Of a stretch of DNA of 64,000 bases, positions 31,415-42,719 are shown piece by piece. Origin of the DNA: Ixodes scapularis (Eukaryota > Arthropoda > Arachnida > Ixodida > Ixodidae). The position numbers and the translations under genes were made by a program. The number at the start of each line of letters is the position of its first letter. Position 1 is the stretch's first letter. The notes under the pieces were generated by a model. It was not told the DNA's origin. It did not search any database and was given only the letters and a program-made list of their open reading frames with translations. The stretch covers positions 434,001 through 498,000 of the forward strand of contig NW_024609953.1 in the NCBI RefSeq assembly GCF_016920785.2, given 5' to 3'.

Positions 31415-32731
31415 TATTCGCGACCGAGCTGTCAAAGAAAAGTAAAAAGACGTTATATCTATTTGCATTTTCATTTATATTTCCACGTGTCAATTAACTG
31501 AAGAAACTTTCTGTTTACGTATGTTTTTTTGTTTTTTATTCGGGTTCTTCGATCAGGGTTGATCCCAACGACATCTGTAAGAACAGATATACAAAGTAGT
31601 TTTTTTTACAATCTCAGCTCATAATACGCGTTAAAAATAATTAGACAATAAATACCTAAATTGGCCAGTGACTACAGCTTTATAAACACTGATCTTTTGA
31701 ATATGCCTAAGTAGCCCGGCACTTTATCTTGCAAGTTAATAAAACTCCCTCATATGAACTTCTAAATTCACATAGACACTTTTTTACCAAACTCATACCA
31801 GGCTAAGGACCGAAGAGCCATTCACCGAATTACATATTTTGATGACTTGTAAAATGCAAATAATGAACAAAAGGGAATATCTGCCAGTTCTCAAATATAG
31901 TCGTTTATAAAGCCACGCACTATACAACATTTTACAATTGCAACGAGGTTGCTATATAGGGAACCGCATTCAGAACTGTAAAATAGATCAGTTTTTTTTC
32001 CTCGTTCTGCGCTATTACTCTCAAATTAGTTGTCTGTATGTTAAGCAACTTGCCTACCTTGGAATATACACACTGCTATTATTATGTAACAACAATATTC
32101 AATCGAGCCACCTCTAACAAGACCTTTACACCTTCGGGACATTGAAAATGTTTTAGTTCAGAATATATATCTCTACTGGATCCAAAGCTGCAACAGTAGC
32201 CCTTGGAACTGATTGATATTTTTGTTCTGTAAAAATTAAAAGTGGAAATAAAAGCCTTGTTATTTTGAATAAAAATGTTAAGTCTTTTTGCATGAAGACT
32301 AGTCGCCCGTGGCGTCGTGAGGCAGGTACAGTCATTCCTTAAAGTATATAGCTCAGCCTAAGTTTTAACGGAGACATTGCTGTGAAGATAATATTATATT
32401 TGAATTTTTTAAACGAAAAGTACCACTCAGTAAAATATCGTTTGGTAGCGTGTATTCGCACACTACAAAATATATTTGAGTAAGCGAAGGACAGGGAACA
32501 CGAAATAAAATAATCAGACTTGCTTTTTATTCTACACTATCTCACCATAGCAAGCCTCTAGCATTGATAAGAACTGTCGCTGCACAAGTTTTCACGCAAG
32601 CAATGAACATTGTAAAACAAGGAGCTCAGTCTGAAGCCATTGCTGAAATATATGTTAGATCAGATGGATTATACAAAGGAACAAAAAAAAAAACACCAAA
32701 TGATGCCAAGAAGCACAAATGAGCTCAATAC
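31415..32731. other. Interior of the 4.36-kb element, nothing recognised
   Basis: AT-rich, with no family-like ORF on either strand. Confidence 0.4.
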
Positions 32732-33530
32732 CTTTGAATGAACTCCAAGGTGATGCAAATCTCTTCCGTGTACGCAATGTTGAAAACGTAGTTCGCGCTG
32801 AATAGTATAGCCAGTGCGTGGTTGAACATGTGAATTTCGTCCATCAGTTATTCCATCAATTGGGATCGAGTACATTCTGGCTGAGTAGATGCTTTCCCCT
32901 AGAAAAGAAAGGATAAAACAAAGGGCGTGAAGGCAGATATAAAATGTAGTAAATTGCAGAACTATATTGTAGTTCAAATTCATTATAAAAGTATAGGCAA
33001 TATTGATTACTTGGGGTTCGGAAAGCGATCAGTGAATGCTCACCATGAACTAGAATGCATGGATGAGATGGGTGGTGCATCTTGAAACATGTCAGTTACA
33101 GACTGGCCTTACTGACAGGCACCATCACAAAATTCCTCCAAAACACTGGGTAAGTGGGACTCGCTGCGAGCCTCGGTAAATACCTGGCCCATAAATTTGT
33201 TTTCTAGGGGGTATTTTAGTGCCTCTTTAACGGGGACATGCGGAGCAAACCGGTCATTTTGACCACAACTACGTCCCATGTACATATACTCACCGTTTCC
33301 ACACAAGAAAAGTGCTTTCTCAAATATGCAGATTTCATGTGTTCTGGAAGAAAAGTGGTAGCATTCAGGTTCATAACATCATTGTATAATGATCTTATGA
33401 ACTCAATGATGTTATGAACCTCGACTGAACAGAGCACGTTTTGAAGGCTTTCAGCAAGTTGGCCGAACATGTATTGTTTGTACCAGAAATGCCGACGTTG
33501 AAATTCATAAATGGTTTTTTGAACTGTTGA
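32732..33530 (-). other. Exon-like segments of an unrecognised minus-strand gene
   Basis: Three open segments carry splice-like borders on the minus strand. One (32898-32732) follows ttttctag and encodes SIYSARMYSIPIDGITDGR and RELRFQHCVHGRDLHHLG. One (33530-33294) encodes FQRRHFWYKQYMFGQ and TTFLPEHMKSAYLRKHFSCV before gtgagt. A short one near 33180-33110 reads SHLPSVLEEFCDGACQ. No protein family is recognised. They may be the element's own transposase gene or captured host exons. Confidence 0.3.
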
Positions 33531-35008
33531 TACCGGCTTAAAAAACTTTCCGTGAAACTTCAGGTAAAAAAAAAAAAAGGTCGTATTTTACGGCCTTTTT
33601 TTACGACATTAACACGTCGTAGTTATCACCAGGGGATTGCATGACGTTAACAGCACTGTCTTCATTAGAATCCGCGCCGTTTCCCAAGAAACCTGTCACT
33701 CGTAAATGCGCCCAGTTCAAATGTGCCGTGAACTATGATTTCACACCTTCTGACAATTCGAGCATGAATACGAAACCAAAATACAGTCGGTGATGTGACC
33801 TTTTAGATGTTTTAGCAAAGCCTCCCTTGTGTGGCACTCCTCTAAGCATGCTGGCAAAGTGCACTGAAAGCTTTCCAAACTCCTTGAAGCAAACCGAACT
33901 TACCTTTAGACGTTCGAATGCCTATGCCTTCTCAAAATATGCAACCTTACAGAGCATCATACGTAACAAACTAGCGACAGCATCCTTTGTCCACACACGG
34001 AAGAATTCGAGAGCTGAAAACGTGCTCATCGAATGGACCTTTTGCAGAAACATCGGTTCGAGAGTAGCTGCTTCCAGTACCCTCCCTCTCTTCCTTCTGG
34101 CCGAGCAGAGAGGGAAGATGGTTTCGTTGTGTCGACTTCGGGGTGGAAGATTACGCACGATGGGGACAAAGGCGAGTTTGGGGGAGCCGTATCTAGGTCA
34201 CAGCGCCTCAATGGGTGAACAGGATGTCGCTGACGTTTTGGGTGTGCAACGGGTGGGAGAGGCCTCGCGCATGCGTTGTTTTCTCGCCACTTAGCCTCGA
34301 CTCCAGTCGCGTGTCTAGGTGGCAGCACATATTCGCCAAGAGGTCCATTGCGCAACCAGCAAGCGTGCTTGAACAGAAACTACAAATTCTGCAAGTAAAC
34401 ATCTTTTAGGGTGTTGTATTTATGCCACCGTTACACTATCCTTGCCAAGCAACCAGCAGATTGATAATGAAATACCTGTCTAGAGTATCCAGTTGCTTTC
34501 TGTTCCAAATTTTCAGGTGCACAAAAATCCGGGAATGCCGCGAACGAACGAGGACAAAACGGCGCGGAGACGGGTGGGAAGGCGGGAAAATGAACCGAAC
34601 GTCCGCTTCTTCCCGCGCTGTCCCAACCAACGTTGCTTTCTTTTGTCTATCCTTCTAGCTCGTCGCATTGTTGCTCTACTGTTTGCTCTTAATTTTTTTT
34701 TTTTTTTTTTTTTGTTAGGGCTGTTACGTTCTGCGTTGGCGCGGACGGCCTGGCGCGGACAAAGAAAGGAGGTGAAGGGGCGAGAGGAGGCTCTCTGGGT
34801 TCCCGCAGCTTCCGAAGGTCAAGCTTGGTGACCAATTAGCGATGCGCGTCTTTTCTTTCTGTTTTCTTGCTCCATGAAGTATTATTGCGTTTCCTTCTCG
34901 CTCTTTTTCGCTCGTTTACGGTGCATTTCAGGTAATTCCTCTTCACGGCGTATTTGCAGTTTTTATTAGCGTATAGCGCCGTAAATTTGACGGTTATTTT
35001 TTACAGTG

Positions 35009-35180
35009 TGTCCTATCCAGAAATATAAACAGGCTCATGTCATCTGCATAGATAACGTAGACTGCGTTACTATCCTGCTGAACATATACACATTGAAAAG
35101 GAACGGTCCTAGAACACTTCCTTGTGGAACAACGGCAGTAATTAATTTGGAAGATGAAATGTGGGACCTTTAGCAAACCG
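35009..35180 (-). pseudogene. Non-LTR reverse transcriptase relic, YADD piece
   Basis: On the minus strand the frames contain PQGSVLGPFLFNVY and, after a frameshift, VIYADDMSLFI. These are RT motifs B and C. The fragment is cut on the left by the 4.36-kb element and on the right by the 35247 MITE family. Confidence 0.75.
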
Positions 35181-35246
35181 TTGCCGTGCTCCGCGTACCG
35201 CGATACCGGAGCCTTTGAAGCATGCGTCGATCAATTTTCGCGTTTT

Positions 35247-35887
35247 AGAGCGCAGCTCTTAGGCGCCCGTTTCCGGTTTGAGCGGCGTCGCCGTCGCCGT
35301 CGGCGTAACCGCGCGGTGCATTATGGGTAAATTTTTCCGAAGGGACCCGAAGTCCTCCCAAAGGAACCCGAGGTCGTCCCGAAGGAACCCGAGGTCGTCC
35401 CGAAGGAACCCGAGGTCGTCCCGAAGGAACCCGAGGTCCTTCGGGAGGACATCGGGTCCCTTCGGGAGGACCTCGGGTTTCTTCGGTACGACCGCGGGAG
35501 GACCTCGGGTTCCTTCGGGAGGACCTCGGGAGGACCTCGGGCTCCTTCGGGAGGACCTTGGGTTCCGGGAGTTGCATGGAACAGGTTGCATGCAACCTGT
35601 TGCGTACAGCTGGTATGCAACCTGGGTTGCATGAAACCTGTTGCGTACAGCTGGCATGCAACCTGGGTTGCATGAAACCTGTTGCATGCAACGAGTTGTA
35701 TGCAGCCTGTTGCATGCAATCCAGGTTGCATGCAACCTGGTGACGTCATCGAGATCTGCATCGTCATCATCACTGATGACGTCAGCGGATCGTCATCGTC
35801 AAGGTCATGTTTGCCCCGAGATCACGTGACCCCCCCCCCCCCCCCCTTCAGTACCCTTCCCTCCTCCTCCTCAAGAGCTGCGCTCTA
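35247..35887. mobile_element. MITE-like element with satellite core, copy 1
   Basis: The ends TTAGAGCGCAGCTCTT and its exact inverse AAGAGCTGCGCTCTAA bound the element. The core has three repeat blocks: tandem units of GGAACCCGAGGTCGTCCCGA with inverted versions (35335-35570), TTGCATGCAACCTG units (35575-35745), and CRE/E-box palindromes (TGACGTCA, TCACGTGA; 35740-35830). The family's shared flank runs on to about 35935 (GTTACAGGGAGTTGTAAACG). Confidence 0.75.
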
Positions 35888-36401
35888 ATTCGGCGTTACA
35901 GGGAGTTGTAAACGGCTTTCATTTTTTGCCCCGATTTAAAAAAAATTGCGCGCAGAAGAGCCCACAATGACGTTCGGAAGAGTGACGCAGTCGTTTAGGC
36001 CACGTCGTTCCTTGTGTAGTTGGCACACCAACCAAGGACACGCTGCAGAGAAAGAGCTAGTGACGACACGATTGCAACGGCAACGTCACTCTTCCAAGCC
36101 TCACAGCGAGGCTCTTTTTGAGCGCAATTTATAAATCAGGCCACAAAACACGAATATTGTTTCTATAAAAAACCACTACGTTTGTTGAAAATTATTTAAA
36201 TTGGTCTGGCGTCTAATAAGAATTGGAGTCAATACTGTGATTCCAACCTGACCCCTAAAACCAATAATAAAAAATGAGAAATTTTAGTTAATTAGTCAAC
36301 TTACCGTGATGATTATCCCTCATCTACTATCCGCCGAGCCTGATAAATACATCGTGAATACAGAACTAGTCTAACACTCACCCCCATAGTTAAGAAATAT
36401 A

Positions 36402-36403
<2 letters not shown>

Positions 36404-36462
<59 letters not shown>
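36404..36462. repeat. (TC)n(TA)n compound microsatellite
   Basis: About 14 TC units are followed by about 15 TA units. Confidence 0.95.
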
Positions 36463-36466
<4 letters not shown>

Positions 36467-36479
36467 GGTGATGCAAGGA

Positions 36480-37165
36480 GACGCCAGGCTCTTTAAATCG
36501 ACCGGAAAATTCGGTTTCTTAACCTATCGTGCTACGACTTTGTGCAGCGTTGCCCACAGATGGTGATTTTTTTTTTTTTTGTAAAGGTTGCAAAGAGCGA
36601 ACTTACCTGAGGAAAAAGTACAGAAAGAAAAAGGCTTAGCTCCTATGGAAACGCAGTGACGCCACCGGTCTTCAAACAACACGGCGCCGTTTCGCATGGG
36701 AGACAAGAGATGGCGCAACGAACGAGCATACGGCGCCGAGAGCCGGCGTCTTTAACAGACGATCTTTTCGACTCAAAAGCGGCGCGCGTTCCGCAGGCGG
36801 CAACAGTCGCAGAGACAAAAACAGGCGCGGTAACAACAAGGAACTGCAGTTCCTTGTCTGCTAAAGACGCCGGCTCTCGGCGTCGTATGCTCGTTCGTTG
36901 GCAGCAGTTGGCCTCGCGACCGCTTGCGCCATCTCTTGTCTCCCGTGCGAAACGACGCCGTGTCGTTTGCAGGCCGGTGGCGTCGCTGCGTTTCCATAAA
37001 AGCTAAGCCTTTTTCTTTGTTTACTTTTTCTTCAGGTAAGTTGCTTTTTGCAAATTAAAAAAAAAAAAAAAAACAAATGCACCATCTGTAGGCAACGCTG
37101 CACAAAGTCGTAGCGCGATAGGTTAACAAACCGAATTTTGCGGTCGATTTAAAGAGCCTGGCGTC
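36480..37165. mobile_element. 690-bp foldback with about 290-bp arms
   Basis: GACGCCAGGCTCTTTAAATC at 36480 is the inverse of the sequence ending at 37165. Pairing continues through CTACGACTTTGTGCAGCGTTG, the GCGTTTCCAT region, GAGACAAGAGATGGCGC, and GAGAGCCGGCGTCTTTA with the inverse TAAAGACGCCGGCTCTC. The central loop is about 90 bp. No ORF of note is present and no clear target duplication was found. Confidence 0.85.
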
Positions 37166-37334
37166 ACACAAAAGTGGAACATCAGAAAGGTAAGTAAACA
37201 TTTTATCGCCTCCTTTCTAGTAACCCCCATGGCCACCCATTTAGCCGCACGGCTAAAGGCACCGGGCCTTTAAAAAAGTTATGGTCCCTGCAAGCCATGA
37301 ATAGCAAGACAGTAGATCACATATGCCTTGCTTT

Positions 37335-37690
37335 TCTTGAACGCGGCGTGACCGCGCGCGTTGCATTATGAAAATAATGCAACCCGGCCCATTCCCCGAT
37401 AAATTTAGCGAGAAAATTTCCCGCTAAATTTAGCGGGAAAAATTTCGCTAAATTTTCCGCTAAATTTATCGGGAAAATTTAGTGGGAAATTTTTCGCTAA
37501 ATTTTTCGCTAAGTTTAGCGGGGAAATTGTGCGAAACTTTTCCGGCGAAGTGGAAGCGGGGCAGGAGAGTAAGAGGGGAGGGTAAGGAGAGGGAGGAGGG
37601 GAATACCTCCCCTCCTCCCCTTCAAGAGCAGCGGCATTACAGAAAATTTTAAACGTCTTTCATTTTTGTGCCTTCTTTTGTGCCACGCTG
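37335..37690. mobile_element. MITE-like element with satellite core, copy 2
   Basis: It shares the flanks of the 35247 element: GGCGTGACCGCGCG with GCATTATG at the left, and TCCCCTTCAAGAGC, GCATTACAG and CGTCTTTCATTTTTG at the right. Its core is different: repeated GCTAAATTTAGCGGGAAA palindromes (37398-37530). Confidence 0.65.
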
Positions 37691-37699
37691 CATACTTGT

Positions 37700-37810
37700 G
37701 TAGTAATTCAATTACGGTAATTGAATTACTTTTTGGTAATTTTAATCGTAAATAATTACTTTCTCCTAAAAGAAATTGTAATTGTAATTTAACTACTTTT
37801 TATCATCAGC
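37700..37810. repeat. hAT-end-like TAATTACAATT repeats
   Basis: Clustered AATTACGGTAATTGAATTAC and AATTGTAATTGTAATT units look like subterminal repeats of a hAT element. The termini were not located. A related cluster is at 51000-51140. Confidence 0.4.
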
Positions 37811-38777
37811 AGTTGCAAAATTTGGAGCACAATTATAATTATTTTTGCAAGACTTTGCGCCATTGATGGAAGCTCTCTGAAAGCCTCAGCGCCCCCACAA
37901 GCGGCCCAGCTCTCGGTGAAACACTCGTCCAGGATTTTTTTTTTTTTGGTGGGGACAAAACTTTTGCATTTGTCGCTCTTTTTTTTTTTTTTTTAGGGGG
38001 TGGGGGCAGTGTTACAGGGTAAAAAATATTTTGCAATCTACGGAAATGTGTTAGCCAAATAAAACAAAAAGGGTGTGTACTAATGCGTTCCAACCAATAC
38101 TTTCCCGCGACAATTTTACAACATATTCTGCGTATAAAATTTAAAACAAATGTTGGCATGAAGTTCGCAGTTCTAATCGCTTGTGTAAAAAAGCCCCTCG
38201 CAAGTATTGTGACAACTCTCGATTTAATTCCCGCAGCCCGGACGCGAAACGCTCGTGAATGGTGAACGGGGCGTGAACGTATCAGGACCAACGGATTATT
38301 GCTGACGAGGGAACGACCGGCCAATTATTATTCAACAAATTATGCAACACGGAAACAAAATGTGAACTGAAATTGTATCCTCGAATGCTCATCCCCATAC
38401 TTTCAGAACACGAGGAAATATGCAAGAAGGCAAGCAAATTTGCATACAATGTTTCGAGTCTTCGAATAAAATACAGTTCAAAGATCCTATCGACGAACTA
38501 CACTACCTCCACGACCTTTGAGTTTCCCCAATGAACAGTTTGCCTTTTCATAATGCTCAAAATATGGAGAGATAGAAGGCTAGATATCACCAAAATGAGT
38601 TTGCGTTCTTAAAGGCTATATCTACGAGAATACATATCATTTCACTTTCGATGACGGAAACTCAAAAGCTCTAGATTTATTAAAAAAAAAAAAAAAACAA
38701 AAAAAACTGAGAAGTATTAACACACCAAATACAAAGTGCACAAATGCAGGTCCCCAGTTATATTTAATTTCCGGGTG
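37811..38777. other. Intergenic sequence without recognised features
   Basis: Poly-T and poly-A runs are present; no gene or repeat termini are recognised. Confidence 0.4.
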
Positions 38778-39396
38778 TTAAAGGGATGCTGAACCGAAAT
38801 CTGAATTCCCCAAGACACGCGGCAAAAGCGTGCAGCGGGATGGTATACAAACACCAAAACATCACTCATGCAGCGATATCTCCGAACGGATCACCGTATT
38901 TTAAAAAAAAAAGAGGCGCATTTGACAGGAATGTTGACGTCATGTTTCTCCGAGAAGGAGAGGGAACGGCCTCCCATCTTCTCCGCCTCGCGGCCTTCAG
39001 GGAGCGAAGCGAAGAGAGCAGAAAACTAGGTATCTTGACGGTCACGCGCCTCGTCGGCCTCGTTCAATCTCGACTTCTTTTTCCAAATATACGCCATCTA
39101 TTTGAGATAACGCCTTACTAGTATTAGCCCCGTGCGCGACCGAAAGCGTCGCTGTGGTCGGCCTTCCACGATTGGCCGAACGCTGACTATGACGTAGGAA
39201 AGGGGATTTATCATCGATGGAAATAAGAGGAACGAAAGAACTTTAATTTTGACGGTGTTGGCAGCGTTGCTTTAAGACCTCAATGATTTCAAGCTTCCAC
39301 CGTGCTATTTACAAACACCATCGAACTTGTTGTTCGCAAGGTAATGACGTAACAAGGGGGAACCATAGGAGGGCGCCACCAAAACATCTCGCCGCT

Positions 39397-40813
39397 AATA
39401 GGTTGGGCAGTATCGCGATACAAATGTATCGCGATAGTATTTCAGAAATACATTTCGTATCTGTATTTCTGTATCGCGATACATTTTTTTTCGCCAGTAT
39501 CAGTATTCCTGCAACGAAATACATTTTAGATGTTTCTCTGTATCGCGATACAATCAAGATGAAATGTATTTTTTTCCGAACGTTTTTTTTTTTTTTCTAC
39601 TTCTGAGGGCGCGGCGGTCAAGGAGATACTGGGGCATTGTGACTATGCTGACCAAGGTTCCTTCCGATTCTCCAAACTATTTTTCTATGCGTGCTCTTCT
39701 CTCTTCTGAGAAGTGTTGCGTAGTAGGGGACTCGAACCAGGTGGCGTGCCAGGAGTGGAGTCAAAGCATCTTCTGCCACAGGTTTTTAGGTAGGGATTTC
39801 TTGAGTCATTGTTTGCTGGCATACAACGCCCGCTGCTAACCGCTTCTCTTGCCTCAGCGTACACAGTACACCCAGCCGGCAAAGCTGAGTCACAATCCGT
39901 TGCAGCACGAGCCTGGCGGTTGTCAACTAAAATAGTAGGATGACTCACGCAGTGAAGTTCAACACTTATACGAATGCATCTGCGGCTGCGCCCGTAATAT
40001 TGCACGGCTCAAGGGTACGTCATAAGTCGACGTGAACATGACCCGCGGCTCTGGTGATCCGAAACCCTGGAAGGAGACCAGACGTGACCTCGCTGTTCCG
40101 ACCCAGACTTCGTACACCTGCGACTCGTCTCAAGCGCGCTGTTTCTCGGAGAGCTCGCACCTGTACCGGCAATATCAGGTCCCAATCCACGAGGTATGTT
40201 TGAATAATGCTAGGTGAAACTTGAGGACTGCAATTCATGCGTCGGTGGTGGAGGGTCGGCCGGGGGACCTTCACAATGGGGATACCACCGTATGTTTTTT
40301 TCAACCGTAACAGAAGACAAGACGTGTGTTCCAGAATGCTTCAGGTGGTCCACTATTCTCAAACATATCAAATGGCACTGCCTGCACGGTCTTCAACAAG
40401 GTAACTTGCAACGAAAGTATGTTTTGTCCTTGATGGAAAGTTTTTTTGAGCCCATTGAAGACTCCTCATCGTCTGAAAGCACTACCTTCAAGGCAAAGTG
40501 CCAAGCCTACGGGAAAGTAATTTTGGGATCAAAAACTTCCACTTCAAACTTCAAGCTTCATCTCAGCTGGCATCTCAAACAAATTTGAAAAATGTATTGC
40601 AGTATCAGTATTTCTGTATTTGTGCCTCCCTAAAGTGTATTCCTGTATTTGTATTTCAAAATACCTTTTGCCTCTACTTAAAATGTATTTCCGATACGTA
40701 TCGCAATACATTTTTACAGATATATTTCAGTATCAGTATTTTAGCTACCATTTTAATGTATCCCAGTATTTGTATTTCCAAATACATTTTTGAGTATTTC
40801 TGCCCAACCAGTG
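39397..40813 (+). mobile_element. hAT-type element with TATCGCGATA subterminal repeats
   Basis: GGTTGGGCAGTATCGCGATA at the left and the inverse of CACTGGTTGGGCAGAAATAC at the right bound the element. Both ends are dense in TATCGCGATACA/TGTATTTCTGTAT units. It carries a BED-finger relic. No clean 8-bp target duplication was found. Confidence 0.75.
40214..40588 (+). pseudogene. BED zinc-finger remnant of a hAT transposase
   Basis: The end of this 124-codon frame reads SFFEPIEDSSSSES, then FKAKCQAYGKVI and SKTSTSNFKLHLSWH. This has the BED finger layout KC..CG...I.GS..STSN...H, except that the second Cys is Tyr and the spacing before His is altered. The DDE domain is missing. Confidence 0.6.
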
Positions 40814-41020
40814 TTGTAGAGATCGTAGCGTCCCGCCTACATGCCCAGCATTGTTTTTTTGAAATCCAAATGTCGGTTCACCATCCCTTTAACACTAGTC
40901 GACGCCTATCTACTGCAATAAGATTGATTAGAGCTAAACTTTAATCCAGGCTTTACCTGGCATCACTATAACGTTTTTGGTGAGGTTTTTGAAAATAAAT
41001 GTTGCTATTTATCTATATAT

Positions 41021-41430
41021 TGCCGCGCGCCAAGTAGGCAGCGCGGCCGTAGCCTAACGGTTATCGCGCTTGCCTCCCACGCGAAGGGCCAGGGTTCGAT
41101 TCCTGGCCGCGGCTACGCATTTTTGTTGACACTGTAATGTGATGTTCTGGTGAATTCGAGAACCGTCTAGCTGATTCGAGGTTAGAATGTTCTACGCGTC
41201 GAACCTTCTACGTTGAATGCTCCAGAAGCCAACGCGTGTACAAAAGCGACTCCGCGTGGCAAGCCGGAGTCAGTTTCGGCTCAGCGTTCGACTCTGCTTT
41301 CACGCCGACTTCGACGTCCGCGACGCTCTGTTATTATCTTTTGTATCCTTTTATTTTTGGGCACAAGTTCGCCCCATTAAACGTTTAGTTTCTTCAGTCT
41401 TTATCGCCTCATCAATTGTCATTCGTGACA
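41021..41430 (+). mobile_element. Solo Gypsy LTR with tRNA-like segment
   Basis: It starts TGCCGC and ends GTGACA, and is flanked by ATAT on both sides (41017-41020, 41431-41434). It is similar along its length to the LTRs of the 54550-60438 element, including CATTAAACGTTTAGTTTC near the end. Confidence 0.85.
41043..41114 (+). repeat. tRNA-like sequence inside the solo LTR
   Basis: TAGCCTAACGG (41050-41060) is A-box-like and GGTTCGATTCC (41093-41103) is a perfect B box. The anticodon-loop position would read CTCCCAC (CCC). The segment resembles an arthropod or vertebrate tRNA-Val/Gly from recollection, and its ends (GCGGCC, GGCCGC) are complementary. The anticodon stem is weak, so it is not called a functional tRNA. 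Confidence 0.6.
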
Positions 41431-41823
41431 ATATTTTTTTTTCGATAGGTTTCTCCTTCCCTTTAGATAAATGAACGGGGTCTCTGTCTGTTTGTGCCGA
41501 AGCATTATCATGGCGAGGGAATCAGCTGTCTGCATCAGTGTACGCCCACCTGTTTGAGCGGTGATTGGTCCGACGCCATTGACCTCGGCTGCCTTCGGCA
41601 GTATAAAGAAAGCTTTTCTCGGTTCTGGGGGGCACGGCGGCAGTTTCAGCAGGTTACGCTGGAACCTAAGCAACGTTTTTTCGCCATTGCAGGTTGGTAC
41701 TATTTCTGCTTTGTACAAACTGATATTTATCTTTACCATCTGCTGCTGCTGCTGCTGTTCCTGCTGTAATGTTTGCTGTTGTTTGTTTGTTGCTGTGTTG
41801 CGATACTTGACAGATGGTTCAAC

Positions 41824-42534
41824 ATGACAGATGACTCAAAAGATACCTGTTTAAATTGCAGTCAAGCCTTCCCGGAAAAAGGCTCGCAAATAACATGCGT
41901 AGAGTGCCAGTACTCTTACCATATAGACGCTTGTTCTGGCGTCACGGAAGAGCCACGTGTTGCCTCGCGTAAAACCTGGCGCTGCCATACATGCAAAATA
42001 GCCAAATCTCGAGGCAGTCAGGGCAGCTAACAAAACAAAGAGCTAGATGTGGCTTCTATCGTGGTCGGCATGAACACTAAACTAGACACCCTATTAAACT
42101 TGAAAGAAACAGTGGATGCCATGGAACAATCACTTCAGCACGTGTCGGCGAAATATGATGCAGTGCTGAAGCAGACGGATGAACAAGACAAGAAAATAAA
42201 CTTAAAGGAAAGGGTGACGCACTTGGAAAACACGGAAGCAACAGCGGGGATTGACAGGTTAAAACAAAATTTCGCGACCTTGAATGGAGGAGCCGCAGAC
42301 AAAATCTTGAAATACATGGGATCCCCATGATTGAACAGGACAACCTTTCGGCTAAGGTAAATGACGTAGGAAAGCAACTGGAAGTGCCCGACTTGACAGC
42401 AGATCAAATCACGGCCATGCATCGGCTTCCTTCGCGCCCTGATAAGATACCCGGAATTTTGGTTCGCTTTTCAAATCGAGTAACTCGAGATCTGCGGCTC
42501 GAAAAACGAGAGAACCTAAAGCGGAGTTCGTAGC
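41824..42534 (+). pseudogene. LINE ORF1 relic: PHD-like finger and coiled coil
   Basis: From the ATG at 41824 the frame has CLNC, CVEC, YHIDAC and WRCHTC, a PHD-type zinc finger layout. An in-frame TAA at 42028 precedes a heptad-rich stretch (MNTKLDTLLNLKETVDAM... EQDKKINLKERVTHLENTE). After a frameshift near 42327 it continues as VNDVGKQLEVPDLTADQITA and LPSRPDKIPGILVRF, typical of RNA-binding LINE ORF1 proteins. Confidence 0.75.
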
Positions 42535-42719
42535 AAAGCACACATCATGGAAAACTTGACAAACCAGGATAAAACACTTCTTTGGGGAACAAGAGAATGG
42601 GCAAAGGCAAGACGGTGCCAATACGTTTGGTACAAACATTGAAAAATACCGGTAAGGGAAACGGATGGGGCACGCGCATGTAGTGAAAACTGTGGATGAC
42701 TTTCAAACACTTCATTTTT

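Larger units (their letters stand above)
30647..35008. mobile_element. 4.36-kb TIR element (CACTGTAAAAAAT ends)
   Basis: The left end CACTGTAAAAAATGGACCGT and the inverse of the right end CACTGTAAAAAATAACCGTC bound the element. TG flanks both sides. Removing it with one TG restores the reading frame of the interrupted reverse transcriptase. The left subterminal part is itself a 350-bp foldback of TTTACGGTC-type palindromes. Exon-like minus-strand segments lie inside. The superfamily is not recognised. Confidence 0.7.
38782..40888. mobile_element. piggyBac-like TTAA element (AGGGATG family), copy 2
   Basis: TTAA flanks both ends (38778-38781, 40889-40892), with AGGGATGCTGAACCGAAAT at the left and the inverse of AGGGATGGTGAACCGACAT at the right. 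The left half matches copy 1 at 1988-2481 in reverse orientation. Its length is due mainly to a nested hAT element. Confidence 0.8.

Noticed and set aside
33827..34294. 155-codon ORF on the plus strand
   Set aside because: No family resemblance; overlapping open frames occur on the other strand and no start or splice context supports it.
35259..35773. Several 120-160 codon ORFs on both strands rich in PRSS/PEVL repeats
   Set aside because: They are translations of the tandem and palindromic DNA repeats in the MITE core, open in several frames at once.
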